Shown piece after piece: positions 1 through 7,942 of a stretch of 64,000 nucleotides of DNA. This DNA is from Fusobacterium_C necrophorum (GTDB lineage: Bacteria; Fusobacteriota; Fusobacteriia; Fusobacteriales; Fusobacteriaceae): the NCBI RefSeq assembly GCF_900104395.1, contig NZ_FMXX01000008.1; one strand, 5' to 3'. Under the pieces are notes generated by a model. It made no database searches. It saw only the letters and a list, made by a program, of their open reading frames with translations, and was not told where the DNA came from. Made by a program: the position numbers and the translations under genes. Position 1 is the first letter of the stretch. Every line of letters starts with the position of its first letter.

Positions 1-245
1 TCATTATATTTTCTTTGAGCTTTATGCGCAGAGTATGTGTCGTAAAGAGATAAATCAGAGTTTTGTAATCCTTCTACCCAACCTCTTTTAATTTCTCTTT
101 GAATAGTTCTCCTAGAAACATCAATTAACTGAGCAATCTTAGTTTTAGAATACCCTAATTTAAAGTAAGCTTCAATTTTTCCTCTTTCAATGGAAGTTAA
201 ATGTTTACCTTTTTCTCTTTTTATAGTATACTTTTGTTGAACCAT
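1..245 (-). CDS. IS30-family transposase, N-terminal part (cut by window edge)
   Basis: The minus strand is open from an ATG at 245 to base 1, giving 81 codons without a stop; the rest lies outside the window. Residues ~14-55 form a helix-turn-helix of the type found at the N-terminus of IS30 transposases (LTSIERGKIEAYFKLGYSKT followed by IAQLIDVSRRTIQREIKRG). A ribosome binding site (AAAGGAG) precedes the ATG. The protein would cut and join the ends of its own insertion sequence. The rest of the catalytic domain is not visible, so whether the copy is intact cannot be judged. IS30 is a call from the HTH pattern; a related HTH_38 transposase is possible. Confidence 0.75.
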   Translation of the reverse strand, partial: MVQQKYTIKREKGKHLTSIERGKIEAYFKLGYSKTKIAQLIDVSRRTIQREIKRGWVEGLQNSDLSLYDTYSAHKAQRKYN

Positions 246-355
246 AGTAGTTTATCTCCTTTTGATTGATCGGCAAATTAATCATATCATAGAAAACTAC
301 TTATGGTTCTTTTTATTTTATTTTAGTGTGACACTTTATTTTACAACTTAAATAT
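246..355 (-). mobile_element. Probable end region of the IS30-like element
   Basis: AT-rich non-coding stretch between the transposase start and the next gene. The sequence around 325-350 (GTGTGACACTTTATTTTACA) is a plausible outer terminus of the element, but the opposite end is outside the window, so the inverted repeat and target duplication cannot be confirmed. Confidence 0.35.
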
Positions 356-366
356 TTTTCCAAAAC

Positions 367-395
367 TTTATCTATGGAATAATCTATGCTATAAT
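367..395 (+). promoter_or_regulatory. Promoter for the 438-7828 gene run
   Basis: Extended -10 (TGC-TATAAT, TATAAT at 390-395) with a weak -35 (TTTATC at 367-372) at 17 bp. It lies just outside the likely end of the insertion element. Confidence 0.6.
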
Positions 396-437
396 GTAAC
401 AAAATGAAAGTTTCATTACAATAAGGGAGGATATAAT

Positions 438-1817
438 ATGTTTGAGAAAACAGAAAAATGGTCCGGAGAAGAGGGGAAAAAAATATTTCCTTTTTCGGAA
501 GACTATCGTCAATTTTTATCAAAGGTGAAAACCGAGAGAGAATTTGTAAAAGAGGGGATTGTCTTAGCGGAAAAGAATGGTTTTCGTGCGGCGGAAACTT
601 TTAAACAATATCAGGCAGGGGATAAAATTTACTATGTTAACCGAAATAAAAATTTAGTGTTGGCTATTATCGGACAGGAAGATTTGGAACAGGGGATTCA
701 TTATGTGGTATCTCATATTGATTCCCCAAGATTGGATTTAAAAGCCAATCCCTTGTATGAGGAATTGGATTTGGCGTATATGAGAACTCACTACTACGGA
801 GGAATTAAAAAATATCAATGGGCTTCGATACCTTTAGCGTTGCATGGAGTGGTAGCTTTGGAGTCCGGGGAAGTGGTTGAGATTTCTTTAGGAGAAGAGG
901 AGGAAGAACCGGTCTTTACGATTCCGGATTTGTTACCGCATTTGGCTGGAAAGTATCAAGGAGAACGAAAAACAGGGGAAGTGATACAGGGGGAAGAGCT
1001 TCAAATTTTAGTGGGAAGCATTCCGACCAAAGTAGAAAATAAAGAAGTAAAAGATACAATTAAACAAAATATTTTAGATATTTTGAAACGGAATTATGGA
1101 ATGGAAGAAGAAGATTTTATATCGGCGGAATTGGAACTGGTTCCTGCAGGAAAGGCAAGAGATATCGGCTTTGATAAATCCATGATAGGTGCTTATGGAC
1201 AGGATGACAGGGTTTGTGCCTATACTTCTTTGCGGGCTATTTTGGAAATTACGAATATTCCTGTGAAAACTGCGGTTTGTTTTTTAGCGGATAAAGAAGA
1301 AATCGGTTCGACAGGAAGTACAGGATTGCAATCGGATTTCTTAAATTATTTTACCGGAGATATGTTGGAAAAAACAAAGGGGAAGTTCCATGAAATGATG
1401 TTACGGAGAACTCTGTGGAATTCAAGAGCTTTGTCTTCCGATGTCAATGTGGCAATGGATCCTATTTTTAAGGGAGTACACGATGCTCAAAATGCTGCAA
1501 AAGTAGGAAGCGGAGTGGTTCTTACAAAATATACGGGAGCAAGAGGAAAAAGCGGAACCAATGATGCGGATGCGGAGTATGTTGCCTATATCCGAAAGAT
1601 TTTAAATGAGGGAGAGGTTTGTTGGCAAACAGGAATGTTAGGAAAAGTGGATGAAGGTGGAGGAGGAACTGTAGCCATGTTCTTAGCACATTTAGGAATT
1701 AACACGATTGATATTGGACCCGGATTACTTGCCATGCACTCACCTTTTGAAGTGGCTTCCAAATTTGATATTTATCATACCTATAAGGCATATAAAGTGT
1801 TTTATCAAGCAAAGTAG
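438..1817 (+). CDS. M18-family metalloaminopeptidase
   Basis: Cytosolic zinc aminopeptidase of family M18 (yeast aminopeptidase I / DNPEP relatives), releasing N-terminal residues from peptides. 459 residues is normal for the bacterial branch. Metal-site motifs are present: SHIDSPRLD with His93 and Asp95, GQDDRVCAYTS, the DKEEIGSTGSTG glutamate pair, SSDVNVAMDP, and a C-terminal MHSPFEVASKFD histidine. A strong GGGAGG lies upstream of the ATG. It heads a co-directional run; ogt follows 9 bp later. Peptide breakdown fits an organism that lives on amino acids. The exact substrate preference (acidic or neutral) cannot be read from sequence. Confidence 0.92.
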   Translation: MFEKTEKWSGEEGKKIFPFSEDYRQFLSKVKTEREFVKEGIVLAEKNGFRAAETFKQYQAGDKIYYVNRNKNLVLAIIGQEDLEQGIHYVVSHIDSPRLDLKANPLYEELDLAYMRTHYYGGIKKYQWASIPLALHGVVALESGEVVEISLGEEEEEPVFTIPDLLPHLAGKYQGERKTGEVIQGEELQILVGSIPTKVENKEVKDTIKQNILDILKRNYGMEEEDFISAELELVPAGKARDIGFDKSMIGAYGQDDRVCAYTSLRAILEITNIPVKTAVCFLADKEEIGSTGSTGLQSDFLNYFTGDMLEKTKGKFHEMMLRRTLWNSRALSSDVNVAMDPIFKGVHDAQNAAKVGSGVVLTKYTGARGKSGTNDADAEYVAYIRKILNEGEVCWQTGMLGKVDEGGGGTVAMFLAHLGINTIDIGPGLLAMHSPFEVASKFDIYHTYKAYKVFYQAK

Positions 1818-1826
1818 GAGTTTCTT

Positions 1827-2294
1827 ATGAGATATTATATAAAATACATTTCTCCGGTAGCGGATTTGTATTTGGTGGAAGAAAGAGGACAGCTTGTTGA
1901 AATTTCTTTTCATCAATTGGAACACCGGGAAGAGATGGAAGAAAAAAGAACGGAATTGTTGGAAGAAGCGGAAAGACAACTGCAAGAATATTTTGCAGGA
2001 AGATTGCAACATTTTGACTTGCCTTTGCATCCGCAGGGAACCGAATTTCAAAAGAAAGTATGGAAGGCTCTTATGAGCATTCCCTATGGAGAAACCAGAA
2101 GTTATGGAGAAATTGCAAAGCAGATAGGAAAGGAAAAGGCAGTTCGAGCAGTCGGAGGGGCGAATCATGTCAATCCCATTTCGATTGTGATTCCCTGTCA
2201 TCGTGTGATTGGGAAAAATGGAAGTCTAACGGGGTATGGGGGAGGCTTGAAGATAAAAGAAACACTATTGACATTGGAAAGGAAAAAATCATGA
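1827..2294 (+). CDS. ogt: Methylated-DNA-protein-cysteine methyltransferase
   Basis: Suicide DNA repair protein that moves the methyl group from O6-methylguanine or O4-methylthymine to its own cysteine. 155 residues, the short Ogt form without an Ada domain. The acceptor motif PCHRVIG is present with Cys124; the upstream FQKKVWKAL and IPYGETRSYGEIA segments form the DNA-binding winged helix. It overlaps the next gene by four bases (ATGA), so translation is probably coupled. Nothing unusual in the sequence. Confidence 0.95.
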   Translation: MRYYIKYISPVADLYLVEERGQLVEISFHQLEHREEMEEKRTELLEEAERQLQEYFAGRLQHFDLPLHPQGTEFQKKVWKALMSIPYGETRSYGEIAKQIGKEKAVRAVGGANHVNPISIVIPCHRVIGKNGSLTGYGGGLKIKETLLTLERKKS

Positions 2295-2557
2295 AAAAAA
2301 GAGTCGCAGTTATCAGTGCTATTTTAGAAAATGCGATAGAACATCAGGCGGAATTTAATGAAGTGATTGCAAGATTTCAAAAAAATATTCATGGAAGAAT
2401 GGGAATTCCTTTTCATCAAGAGGGAATTTCCGTAGTGTCCATTACCATGATAGGGACTATGGATGAAATCAATGCTTTTACCGGAAAATTAGGAAGTATA
2501 GAGTCCGTACAGGTCAAGACAGCCATTTCCAAAAAAGAAATTGAGGAATTATGTTAG
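2291..2557 (+). CDS. TM1266-type iron-only hydrogenase system regulator
   Basis: Small 88-residue ACT-like protein. The start is the ATG at 2291 inside the end of ogt; a longer reading frame upstream is only an out-of-frame shadow of ogt. The sequence (KRVAVISAILENA at the start, ISVVSITMIGTMDEINAFTG in the middle) matches the TM1266 family, found beside hydEFG genes and described as a putative regulator of [FeFe]-hydrogenase systems. It overlaps hydE by seven bases. The ligand is unknown; the ACT-like fold suggests small-molecule or metal sensing, which is inference. Confidence 0.85.
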   Translation: MKKRVAVISAILENAIEHQAEFNEVIARFQKNIHGRMGIPFHQEGISVVSITMIGTMDEINAFTGKLGSIESVQVKTAISKKEIEELC

Positions 2558-3597
2558 TACGACAATATATTGATGAATTATATGAAAAAAATGATTTAGA
2601 AGAAGAAAAATTGCTGTATATTTTGGATCATATTCAGGAACAAGAGATTGCTTATTTGCAGAAAAAGGCATTGCAAACGAAAGAAAAATATTACGGAAAA
2701 AAGATTTATTTGCGGGCTTTGATTGAATTTACCAATTATTGTAAGAGAGAATGTCGTTATTGCGGAATTAACCGATATAATCAAAAAGTGGAACGCTATC
2801 GTCTTTCAGAAGAAGAGATTTTAAAAACTTGTGAAAAAGCGAAAGAATTAGGTTTTCATACCTTTGTGTTACAAGGAGGGGAAGATGTTTATTTTCAAGA
2901 TGAACTTCTTGTACCTCTAGTGAAGAAGATAAAGAAAAAATATCCGGACTTTGCTCTAACCTTATCTGTGGGAGAACGTTCCCGTAAAAGTTATCAGCTC
3001 TTAAAAGAAGCCGGTGTGGATCGCTTTCTTTTAAGACATGAGACCATTGTTCCGGAAATTTATAAAACATTGCATCCTCAATCGGAGCTTCGGACAAGAG
3101 TAGAATGTCTGGAACATTTAAAGAGTTTAGGATATCAGATTGGAGCAGGCTTTATGGTGGGATTACCTGCCTATGAAAATAAAGATTATGTGAAAGACTT
3201 ATTATTTTTAAAGAGATTATCTCCACATATGACGGGAATCGGACCTTTTATTCCACATCACGATACGGAATTGGGAAATGAAAAAGCAGGAAGTGTGGAA
3301 AAAACGATTCTTATTTTGGCTTTGGTTCGTTTGTTGTTGCCAAAAGTTTTACTTCCTGCTACAACCGCTTTAGGAACAGTGAGTGAGGATGGAAGATTAC
3401 GAGGGTTTGCTTCGGGAGCCAATGTGGTAATGCCGAACATTACTCCTGTTGAATTTCGAGAAAAATATACTTTGTACAATGGGAAAAAGAATACGGGAGA
3501 AGAAGCTGCCGAAGGATTACGGCAAACTTGTGACATGATTGAAAAAAATGGTTATGAAGTAGATATGGGTCGAGGAGACTCCAAAGTAAGATACTAA
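2551..3597 (+). CDS. hydE: [FeFe]-hydrogenase H-cluster radical SAM maturase HydE
   Basis: Radical SAM enzyme that helps build the dithiomethylamine-bridged diiron subcluster of [FeFe] hydrogenase. 348 residues, typical. The radical SAM cysteines are Cys64, Cys68 and Cys71 in CKRECRYCGI, followed by the LQGGED glycine-rich motif and an HETI segment in the barrel (LLRHETIVPEIYKTLHP). It starts inside the end of the TM1266-type gene and is followed after 44 bp by hydG, so it belongs to one maturation operon with hydG and hydF. The hydrogenase structural gene is not in the window. Confidence 0.95.
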   Translation: MLVRQYIDELYEKNDLEEEKLLYILDHIQEQEIAYLQKKALQTKEKYYGKKIYLRALIEFTNYCKRECRYCGINRYNQKVERYRLSEEEILKTCEKAKELGFHTFVLQGGEDVYFQDELLVPLVKKIKKKYPDFALTLSVGERSRKSYQLLKEAGVDRFLLRHETIVPEIYKTLHPQSELRTRVECLEHLKSLGYQIGAGFMVGLPAYENKDYVKDLLFLKRLSPHMTGIGPFIPHHDTELGNEKAGSVEKTILILALVRLLLPKVLLPATTALGTVSEDGRLRGFASGANVVMPNITPVEFREKYTLYNGKKNTGEEAAEGLRQTCDMIEKNGYEVDMGRGDSKVRY

Positions 3598-3641
3598 TAG
3601 AGCAGGGGAAAGCCCTAATCTAAAAGGAGATGAAAGGAAGT

Positions 3642-5039
3642 ATGGAACAAAAGAAGGAACACATGAAGGTAAATCGAGAAGAAATTTTTCGATTGTTGGA
3701 AGAGGGAAAAAAGGTAACAAGGGAGCAAATCTCGGATATTTTGGATCGGGCAAGGCGAAAAGAAAAAATAACCCATTTGGATATCGCCAGATTATTGTAT
3801 ATAGAAGATAAGGATTTAATCCAAGAAATGTTTGAGGTTGCGGGGAAGATAAAACGAGATGTTTATGGCAACCGAGTAGTGCTGTTTGCTCCTCTCTATG
3901 TTAGCGATTTTTGTGTGAATAATTGTGTTTATTGCGGCTATAAGAAGGAAAATCATTTTCATCGAAGAAAATTAACGATGGATGAAGTTCGAAAAGAAGT
4001 TATGATTTTGGAAGAAATGGGGCATAAGCGATTGGCATTGGAGGCAGGAGAAGATCCTGTGAATTGTGATATAGAATATATTTTGGACTGTATTGATACT
4101 ATTTATGCTACCTATAATAAGAATGGGAAAATTCGTAGAATCAATGTGAATATTGCTGCGACTACGGTCGAAAATTATCGAAGACTACAAGAAAAAGGAA
4201 TTGGAACCTATATTTTATTTCAAGAAACTTTTGATGAAGAGGTGTATCGGAAGGTACATCCGAATTGTATCAAGGGAAATTACGACTATCATACCACCGC
4301 TTTTGACAGAGCCATGGAGGCGGGAATTGAAGATGTAGGAGCCGGCGTATTATTCGGCTTGGCAGATCCCCGCTTTGAAGTCTTGGCTCTTATGATGCAG
4401 AATGAACATTTGGAAAAGAGATTTGGAGTCGGCTTTCATACAATTTCCGTTCCGAGATTACGTCCGGCGGAGGGAGTGAATTTAAAAACCTTTCCTCATT
4501 TATTGGATGACGAAATGTTTAAAAAGATTGTTACGATTATTCGAATCGCAGTTCCTTATACCGGAATGATTTTATCCACCAGAGAAAGTGCCGAGATGAG
4601 AGAAATTTTATTGAAATATGGAATTTCTCAAGTGAGTGCAGGTTCCTGTACCGGCGTGGGAGGGTATGAGGAACATATTCAAGGGAAACAAGTCAATCAG
4701 TTTCAATTGGCAGATGAACGAAGTCCCAGACAGGTCATTGAAGATTTAATGGAGGCAGGCTATATTCCAAGTTATTGTACTTCCTGTTATCGAACCGGCA
4801 GGGTGGGAGAAAAATTTATGGAGATTGCCAAAACAGAAAAAATTCATAATATGTGTAAGCCCAATGCCCTGACTACTTTGTTGGAATATGCTGTAGATTA
4901 CGGAGATCAGGAATTATTACAGCGGGTGGAAGGCTTTGTGAGAGAGCAGGCTGCAGAGATTGAAAATATTTCTATTCAAAATTTTGTGTTGAAAAATATT
5001 GATAAGTTAAAAGCAGGGGAAAGGGATTTATATCTATGA
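3642..5039 (+). CDS. hydG: [FeFe]-hydrogenase maturase HydG (tyrosine lyase)
   Basis: Radical SAM enzyme that cleaves tyrosine to p-cresol, CO and cyanide, supplying the diatomic ligands of the H-cluster. The SAM cluster cysteines are Cys91, Cys95 and Cys98 (CVNNCVYCGY). The C-terminal CX2CX22C motif that binds the auxiliary cluster is intact (Cys379, Cys382, Cys405), which separates HydG from the thiamine enzyme ThiH. An in-frame ATG at 3630 sits directly on the AGGAG at 3625-3629 and cannot use it; the ATG at 3642 is better placed, though 3663 (after AAGGA) is also possible. The end overlaps hydF by four bases. Confidence 0.95.
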   Translation: MEQKKEHMKVNREEIFRLLEEGKKVTREQISDILDRARRKEKITHLDIARLLYIEDKDLIQEMFEVAGKIKRDVYGNRVVLFAPLYVSDFCVNNCVYCGYKKENHFHRRKLTMDEVRKEVMILEEMGHKRLALEAGEDPVNCDIEYILDCIDTIYATYNKNGKIRRINVNIAATTVENYRRLQEKGIGTYILFQETFDEEVYRKVHPNCIKGNYDYHTTAFDRAMEAGIEDVGAGVLFGLADPRFEVLALMMQNEHLEKRFGVGFHTISVPRLRPAEGVNLKTFPHLLDDEMFKKIVTIIRIAVPYTGMILSTRESAEMREILLKYGISQVSAGSCTGVGGYEEHIQGKQVNQFQLADERSPRQVIEDLMEAGYIPSYCTSCYRTGRVGEKFMEIAKTEKIHNMCKPNALTTLLEYAVDYGDQELLQRVEGFVREQAAEIENISIQNFVLKNIDKLKAGERDLYL

Positions 5040-6238
5040 TACAAAAAACGGCAAATGCAAATCGAAAACACATTGCTTTTTTTGGAAAACGAAATGCGGG
5101 GAAGTCAAGTTTGTTTAATTTACTCTTGGGGGAAGATTTTTCTTTGGTGTCAAAGCAGTTGGGAACTACAACGGATCCTGTGTATAAGGCAATGGAACTG
5201 GTCGGTTATGGACCGGTTCGCTTGATTGATACCGCAGGATTGGATGACATTGGAGAATTGGGAGAGCTGCGAGTCAAAAAATCGAAAGAAGTTTTACAGA
5301 AAATAGATATGGCAATTTATGTCTTGGATTCCAGCCAAGAGGTCACAGAGGAAGAAAGAAAGGAAGCAAAACGATTGTTCCAACGCTTTCACATTCCCTA
5401 TGTTTTTGTCTGGAATAAGCGAGATATGGTTGGAGAAATTTTGGAGGCTGAATGGAAGGAGAAATATCCGGAGGATATTTATCTGCATATCCGTCCGGCG
5501 GAAAAGAAAAAACAACTTGTGGATTGTATTGTCAAAAAATTGGAATTGCAGGAAGAGGATCCTTCTTTGATAGGGGATTTATTACAATATGGAGATAGTA
5601 TTATTGTAGTCATTCCGATTGATAGCGAGGCTCCCAAAGGGCGTTTGATTTTGCCTCAGGTACAACTTTTACGGGATTGTCTGGATTATGGCATTAAAAG
5701 TTATGTGGTAAGAGATACGGAGTTGGCGGAAGCTTTACAAGAATTACAAGGGGTAAAATTGGTCATTACCGATTCTCAAATTTTCCACAGAGTAGCCTCT
5801 ATGGTTCCTTCAGAAATTCCTTTAATTAGCTTTTCTATCCTATTTGCCAGACAAAAGGGAGAACTGCAAGATTTTTTAGAAGGAATAGAGGCATTAAAAA
5901 CATTAAAAGAAAAAGAGAAAGCAAAAGTTTTCATTGTGGAAAGTTGTTCCCATACACAATCTCATGAGGACATTGGAAGGGTAAAAATTCCACATTTATT
6001 AAAAAGTAAATTAAATCCGAAAATAGAAGTGGTATTTCAGCAAGGAAGAAGCTTGGAAGAAGATTTGACAGGAATTGATGTCATCATTCATTGCGGTTCC
6101 TGTATGCTCACAAGGAAGCAAATGTTGAATCGAATACAAATAGCAAGGGAACAAAAAATTCCGATGACCAATTATGGAATTGTTTTAGCTTATTTTGCAG
6201 GAATTTTAGAGAGATCGATGGATATTTTAAAGAAATAA
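5036..6238 (+). CDS. hydF: [FeFe]-hydrogenase maturation GTPase HydF
   Basis: GTPase scaffold that carries the assembled diiron subcluster and delivers it to apo-hydrogenase. Residues 10-175 are the GTPase domain: P-loop GKRNAGKS (17-24), LGTTTDP switch, DTAGLDD and WNKRD. The C-terminal third holds the FeS ligand motif CxH...HCxxC with Cys304, His306, Cys353 and Cys356. The ATGA overlap with hydG argues for coupled synthesis. Length (400) is normal. Together with HydE and HydG this is the full maturase set. Confidence 0.95.
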   Translation: MIQKTANANRKHIAFFGKRNAGKSSLFNLLLGEDFSLVSKQLGTTTDPVYKAMELVGYGPVRLIDTAGLDDIGELGELRVKKSKEVLQKIDMAIYVLDSSQEVTEEERKEAKRLFQRFHIPYVFVWNKRDMVGEILEAEWKEKYPEDIYLHIRPAEKKKQLVDCIVKKLELQEEDPSLIGDLLQYGDSIIVVIPIDSEAPKGRLILPQVQLLRDCLDYGIKSYVVRDTELAEALQELQGVKLVITDSQIFHRVASMVPSEIPLISFSILFARQKGELQDFLEGIEALKTLKEKEKAKVFIVESCSHTQSHEDIGRVKIPHLLKSKLNPKIEVVFQQGRSLEEDLTGIDVIIHCGSCMLTRKQMLNRIQIAREQKIPMTNYGIVLAYFAGILERSMDILKK

Positions 6239-6249
6239 AGGGGGAGAAC

Positions 6250-7002
6250 ATGAAGTTAATTTCATGGAATGTGAACGGGATTCGAGCCTGTTTGAAAAAA
6301 GGATTTATGGAGTATTTTCAGGCTCAAGATGCCGATATTTTTTGTTTACAGGAAACAAAATGCAGTGCGGGACAAGTGGAATTGGATTTGAAAGGCTATC
6401 ATCAGTATTGGAACTATGCGGAAAAAAAAGGTTATTCCGGAACGGCTATTTTTACAAAAAAAGAGCCTCTTTCCGTTTCTTATGGTTTGGGGATAGAAGA
6501 ACATGATCAAGAGGGAAGGGTAATTTGCTTAGAATTTGAGGATTTTTATATGGTAACCGTGTATACTCCGAATTCTAAAAATGAATTGGAACGTTTGGAC
6601 TATCGAATGATATGGGAAGATGAATTCCGAAAGTATTTATCGAAGTTGAATGAGAAAAAACCGGTTGTAGTCTGTGGAGATATGAATGTGGCTCATGAAG
6701 AAATTGACTTGAAAAATCCAAAAACAAATCGTAGAAATGCAGGCTTTACCGATGAAGAAAGAAATAAATTTACAGAATTATTGCAGGCAGGATTCACGGA
6801 TAGTTTCCGATATTTGTATCCGAACACCTTGCATGCCTATTCCTGGTGGTCTTATCGTGCCAATGCAAGAAAAAATAATACGGGGTGGAGAATTGACTAT
6901 TTTGTCGTTTCGAATGATTGGAAAGAACAAATTCAGGAAGCGGAAATTCATGCGGAGCAAGAGGGATCGGATCATTGTCCGGTGGCACTATATTTAAAAT
7001 AA
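6250..7002 (+). CDS. xth: Exodeoxyribonuclease III / AP endonuclease
   Basis: Mg2+-dependent base-excision-repair nuclease that cuts at abasic sites and degrades 3' ends of duplex DNA. The start is the ATG at 6250 after GGGGGAG; 250 residues is the usual ExoA size. The endonuclease/exonuclease/phosphatase motifs are all visible: SWNVNGIR (5-12), LQETKC, GDMNVAHEEIDL, the YSWWSYRANARKNNTGWRID stretch, and GSDHCPV at the C-terminus. It lies 11 bp after hydF and 13 bp before cbiK, in the same run, with no functional link to either. Confidence 0.95.
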   Translation: MKLISWNVNGIRACLKKGFMEYFQAQDADIFCLQETKCSAGQVELDLKGYHQYWNYAEKKGYSGTAIFTKKEPLSVSYGLGIEEHDQEGRVICLEFEDFYMVTVYTPNSKNELERLDYRMIWEDEFRKYLSKLNEKKPVVVCGDMNVAHEEIDLKNPKTNRRNAGFTDEERNKFTELLQAGFTDSFRYLYPNTLHAYSWWSYRANARKNNTGWRIDYFVVSNDWKEQIQEAEIHAEQEGSDHCPVALYLK

Positions 7003-7015
7003 TGGAGGTTGTGTT

Positions 7016-7828
7016 ATGAAAAAACAAGCGATATTGTTGATACACTTTGGAACAACTCATGATGATACGAGAGAAAAAACCATTGACGTTTTTCGAAAAA
7101 AGGTGGAAAGCTTATTTCCGGATTGTGATGTATTTGAGGCCTTTACTTCAAGAATGATTATTAAACGATTAAAAGCAAGAGGGATTCTTCGAAAAAATCC
7201 TTTGGAGCTTTTGGAAGAATTAAAGGGAAAAGGATATACACATATCTACGTACAAAGCAGTCATTTGTTGCATGGCATCGAATATGAAAATTTACGAGAG
7301 GAAATCACATCTTATAGCTCTTCCTTTGAAAAGATTGCAATAGGAGAGGCTTTGTTACATTCTGTGGAGGATTATAAGAAAATTGTTTCCGCTTTGACGA
7401 GTAGACAACCACAATCTCCAAAAGAAGCCATTGTCTATATCGGACATGGAACGGAACATGCAGCCAATGCAAGCTATCCTATGATGCGTTATGTTTTTGT
7501 GCAGGAAGGACATCCGGAATATTTTGTGGGAACTGTTGAAGGGTATCCGGACATCTCGGAAGTCGTAAAAGATATTCAACGAGAATATGGAGAAAATTTA
7601 CCAAGTTTAGTGTTAAAACCATTTATGTTTGTTGCCGGAGAACATGCAAAAAATGACATTGCCATTGATTGGAAAGAAAATTTGGAAGAAGCGGGTTTTT
7701 CTGTTTCCAAAGTGGTATTGGAAGGTTTGGGAGAAATTCCGGAAATTCAAGATGTTTTTATCAAACATTTACGAGAAAGTTTTCAGGAAAAAGAATCGAT
7801 TGCGGAATATAAAAAGAAATTGAGTTAG
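7016..7828 (+). CDS. cbiK: CbiK-type sirohydrochlorin cobaltochelatase
   Basis: Class II chelatase that inserts Co2+ into sirohydrochlorin (or a related ring) in the anaerobic cobalamin pathway. 270 residues, the CbiK size rather than the ~130-residue CbiX. The N-terminal LLIHFGTTHDDTREKTI motif and two metal-binding histidines are visible: His144 in IGHGTEHAANASYP and His210 in AGEHAKND, matching the active-site histidines of Salmonella CbiK. No signal peptide. No other cobalamin gene lies in the window, so an iron or heme-related role of this CbiK family member cannot be excluded. Confidence 0.88.
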   Translation: MKKQAILLIHFGTTHDDTREKTIDVFRKKVESLFPDCDVFEAFTSRMIIKRLKARGILRKNPLELLEELKGKGYTHIYVQSSHLLHGIEYENLREEITSYSSSFEKIAIGEALLHSVEDYKKIVSALTSRQPQSPKEAIVYIGHGTEHAANASYPMMRYVFVQEGHPEYFVGTVEGYPDISEVVKDIQREYGENLPSLVLKPFMFVAGEHAKNDIAIDWKENLEEAGFSVSKVVLEGLGEIPEIQDVFIKHLRESFQEKESIAEYKKKLS

Positions 7829-7855
7829 TAGTATTTTCATTTCTGGAGGAAGTAT

Positions 7856-7942
7856 ATGCAGACAAATTTTGAATTTTTGAAAAAAGATTGGGAATTATTG
7901 GCTAAAATAGGAGAGAACAATGTCAGACATCAATGTATTTGA
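7856..7942 (+). pseudogene. 5' stub of a type I restriction HsdR gene
   Basis: An ATG at 7856 with a good ribosome binding site (GGAGGAAGT) opens a 28-codon frame beginning MQTNFEFLKKDWELLAKIGE and stopping at 7942. The first ~20 residues resemble the start of HsdR subunits of type I restriction enzymes in low-GC anaerobes; after about residue 20 the likeness ends. The ATG of the next gene (7920) and its AGGAG lie inside the stub. The simplest reading is a deletion that joined the first codons of hsdR to the leader of the next gene. The family match rests on memory of the N-terminal pattern. Confidence 0.5.

Noticed and set aside
1740..2201. Open frame antisense to the ogt gene
   Set aside because: No ribosome site, low-complexity Phe/Leu/Ser-rich translation and complete overlap with a conserved gene; the same holds for the other long antisense frames, such as those inside hydE, gltS and ppdK.
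7856..7942. Regulatory leader peptide
   Set aside because: No run of codons for one amino acid and no attenuator hairpin follows; the likeness to an HsdR start fits better.
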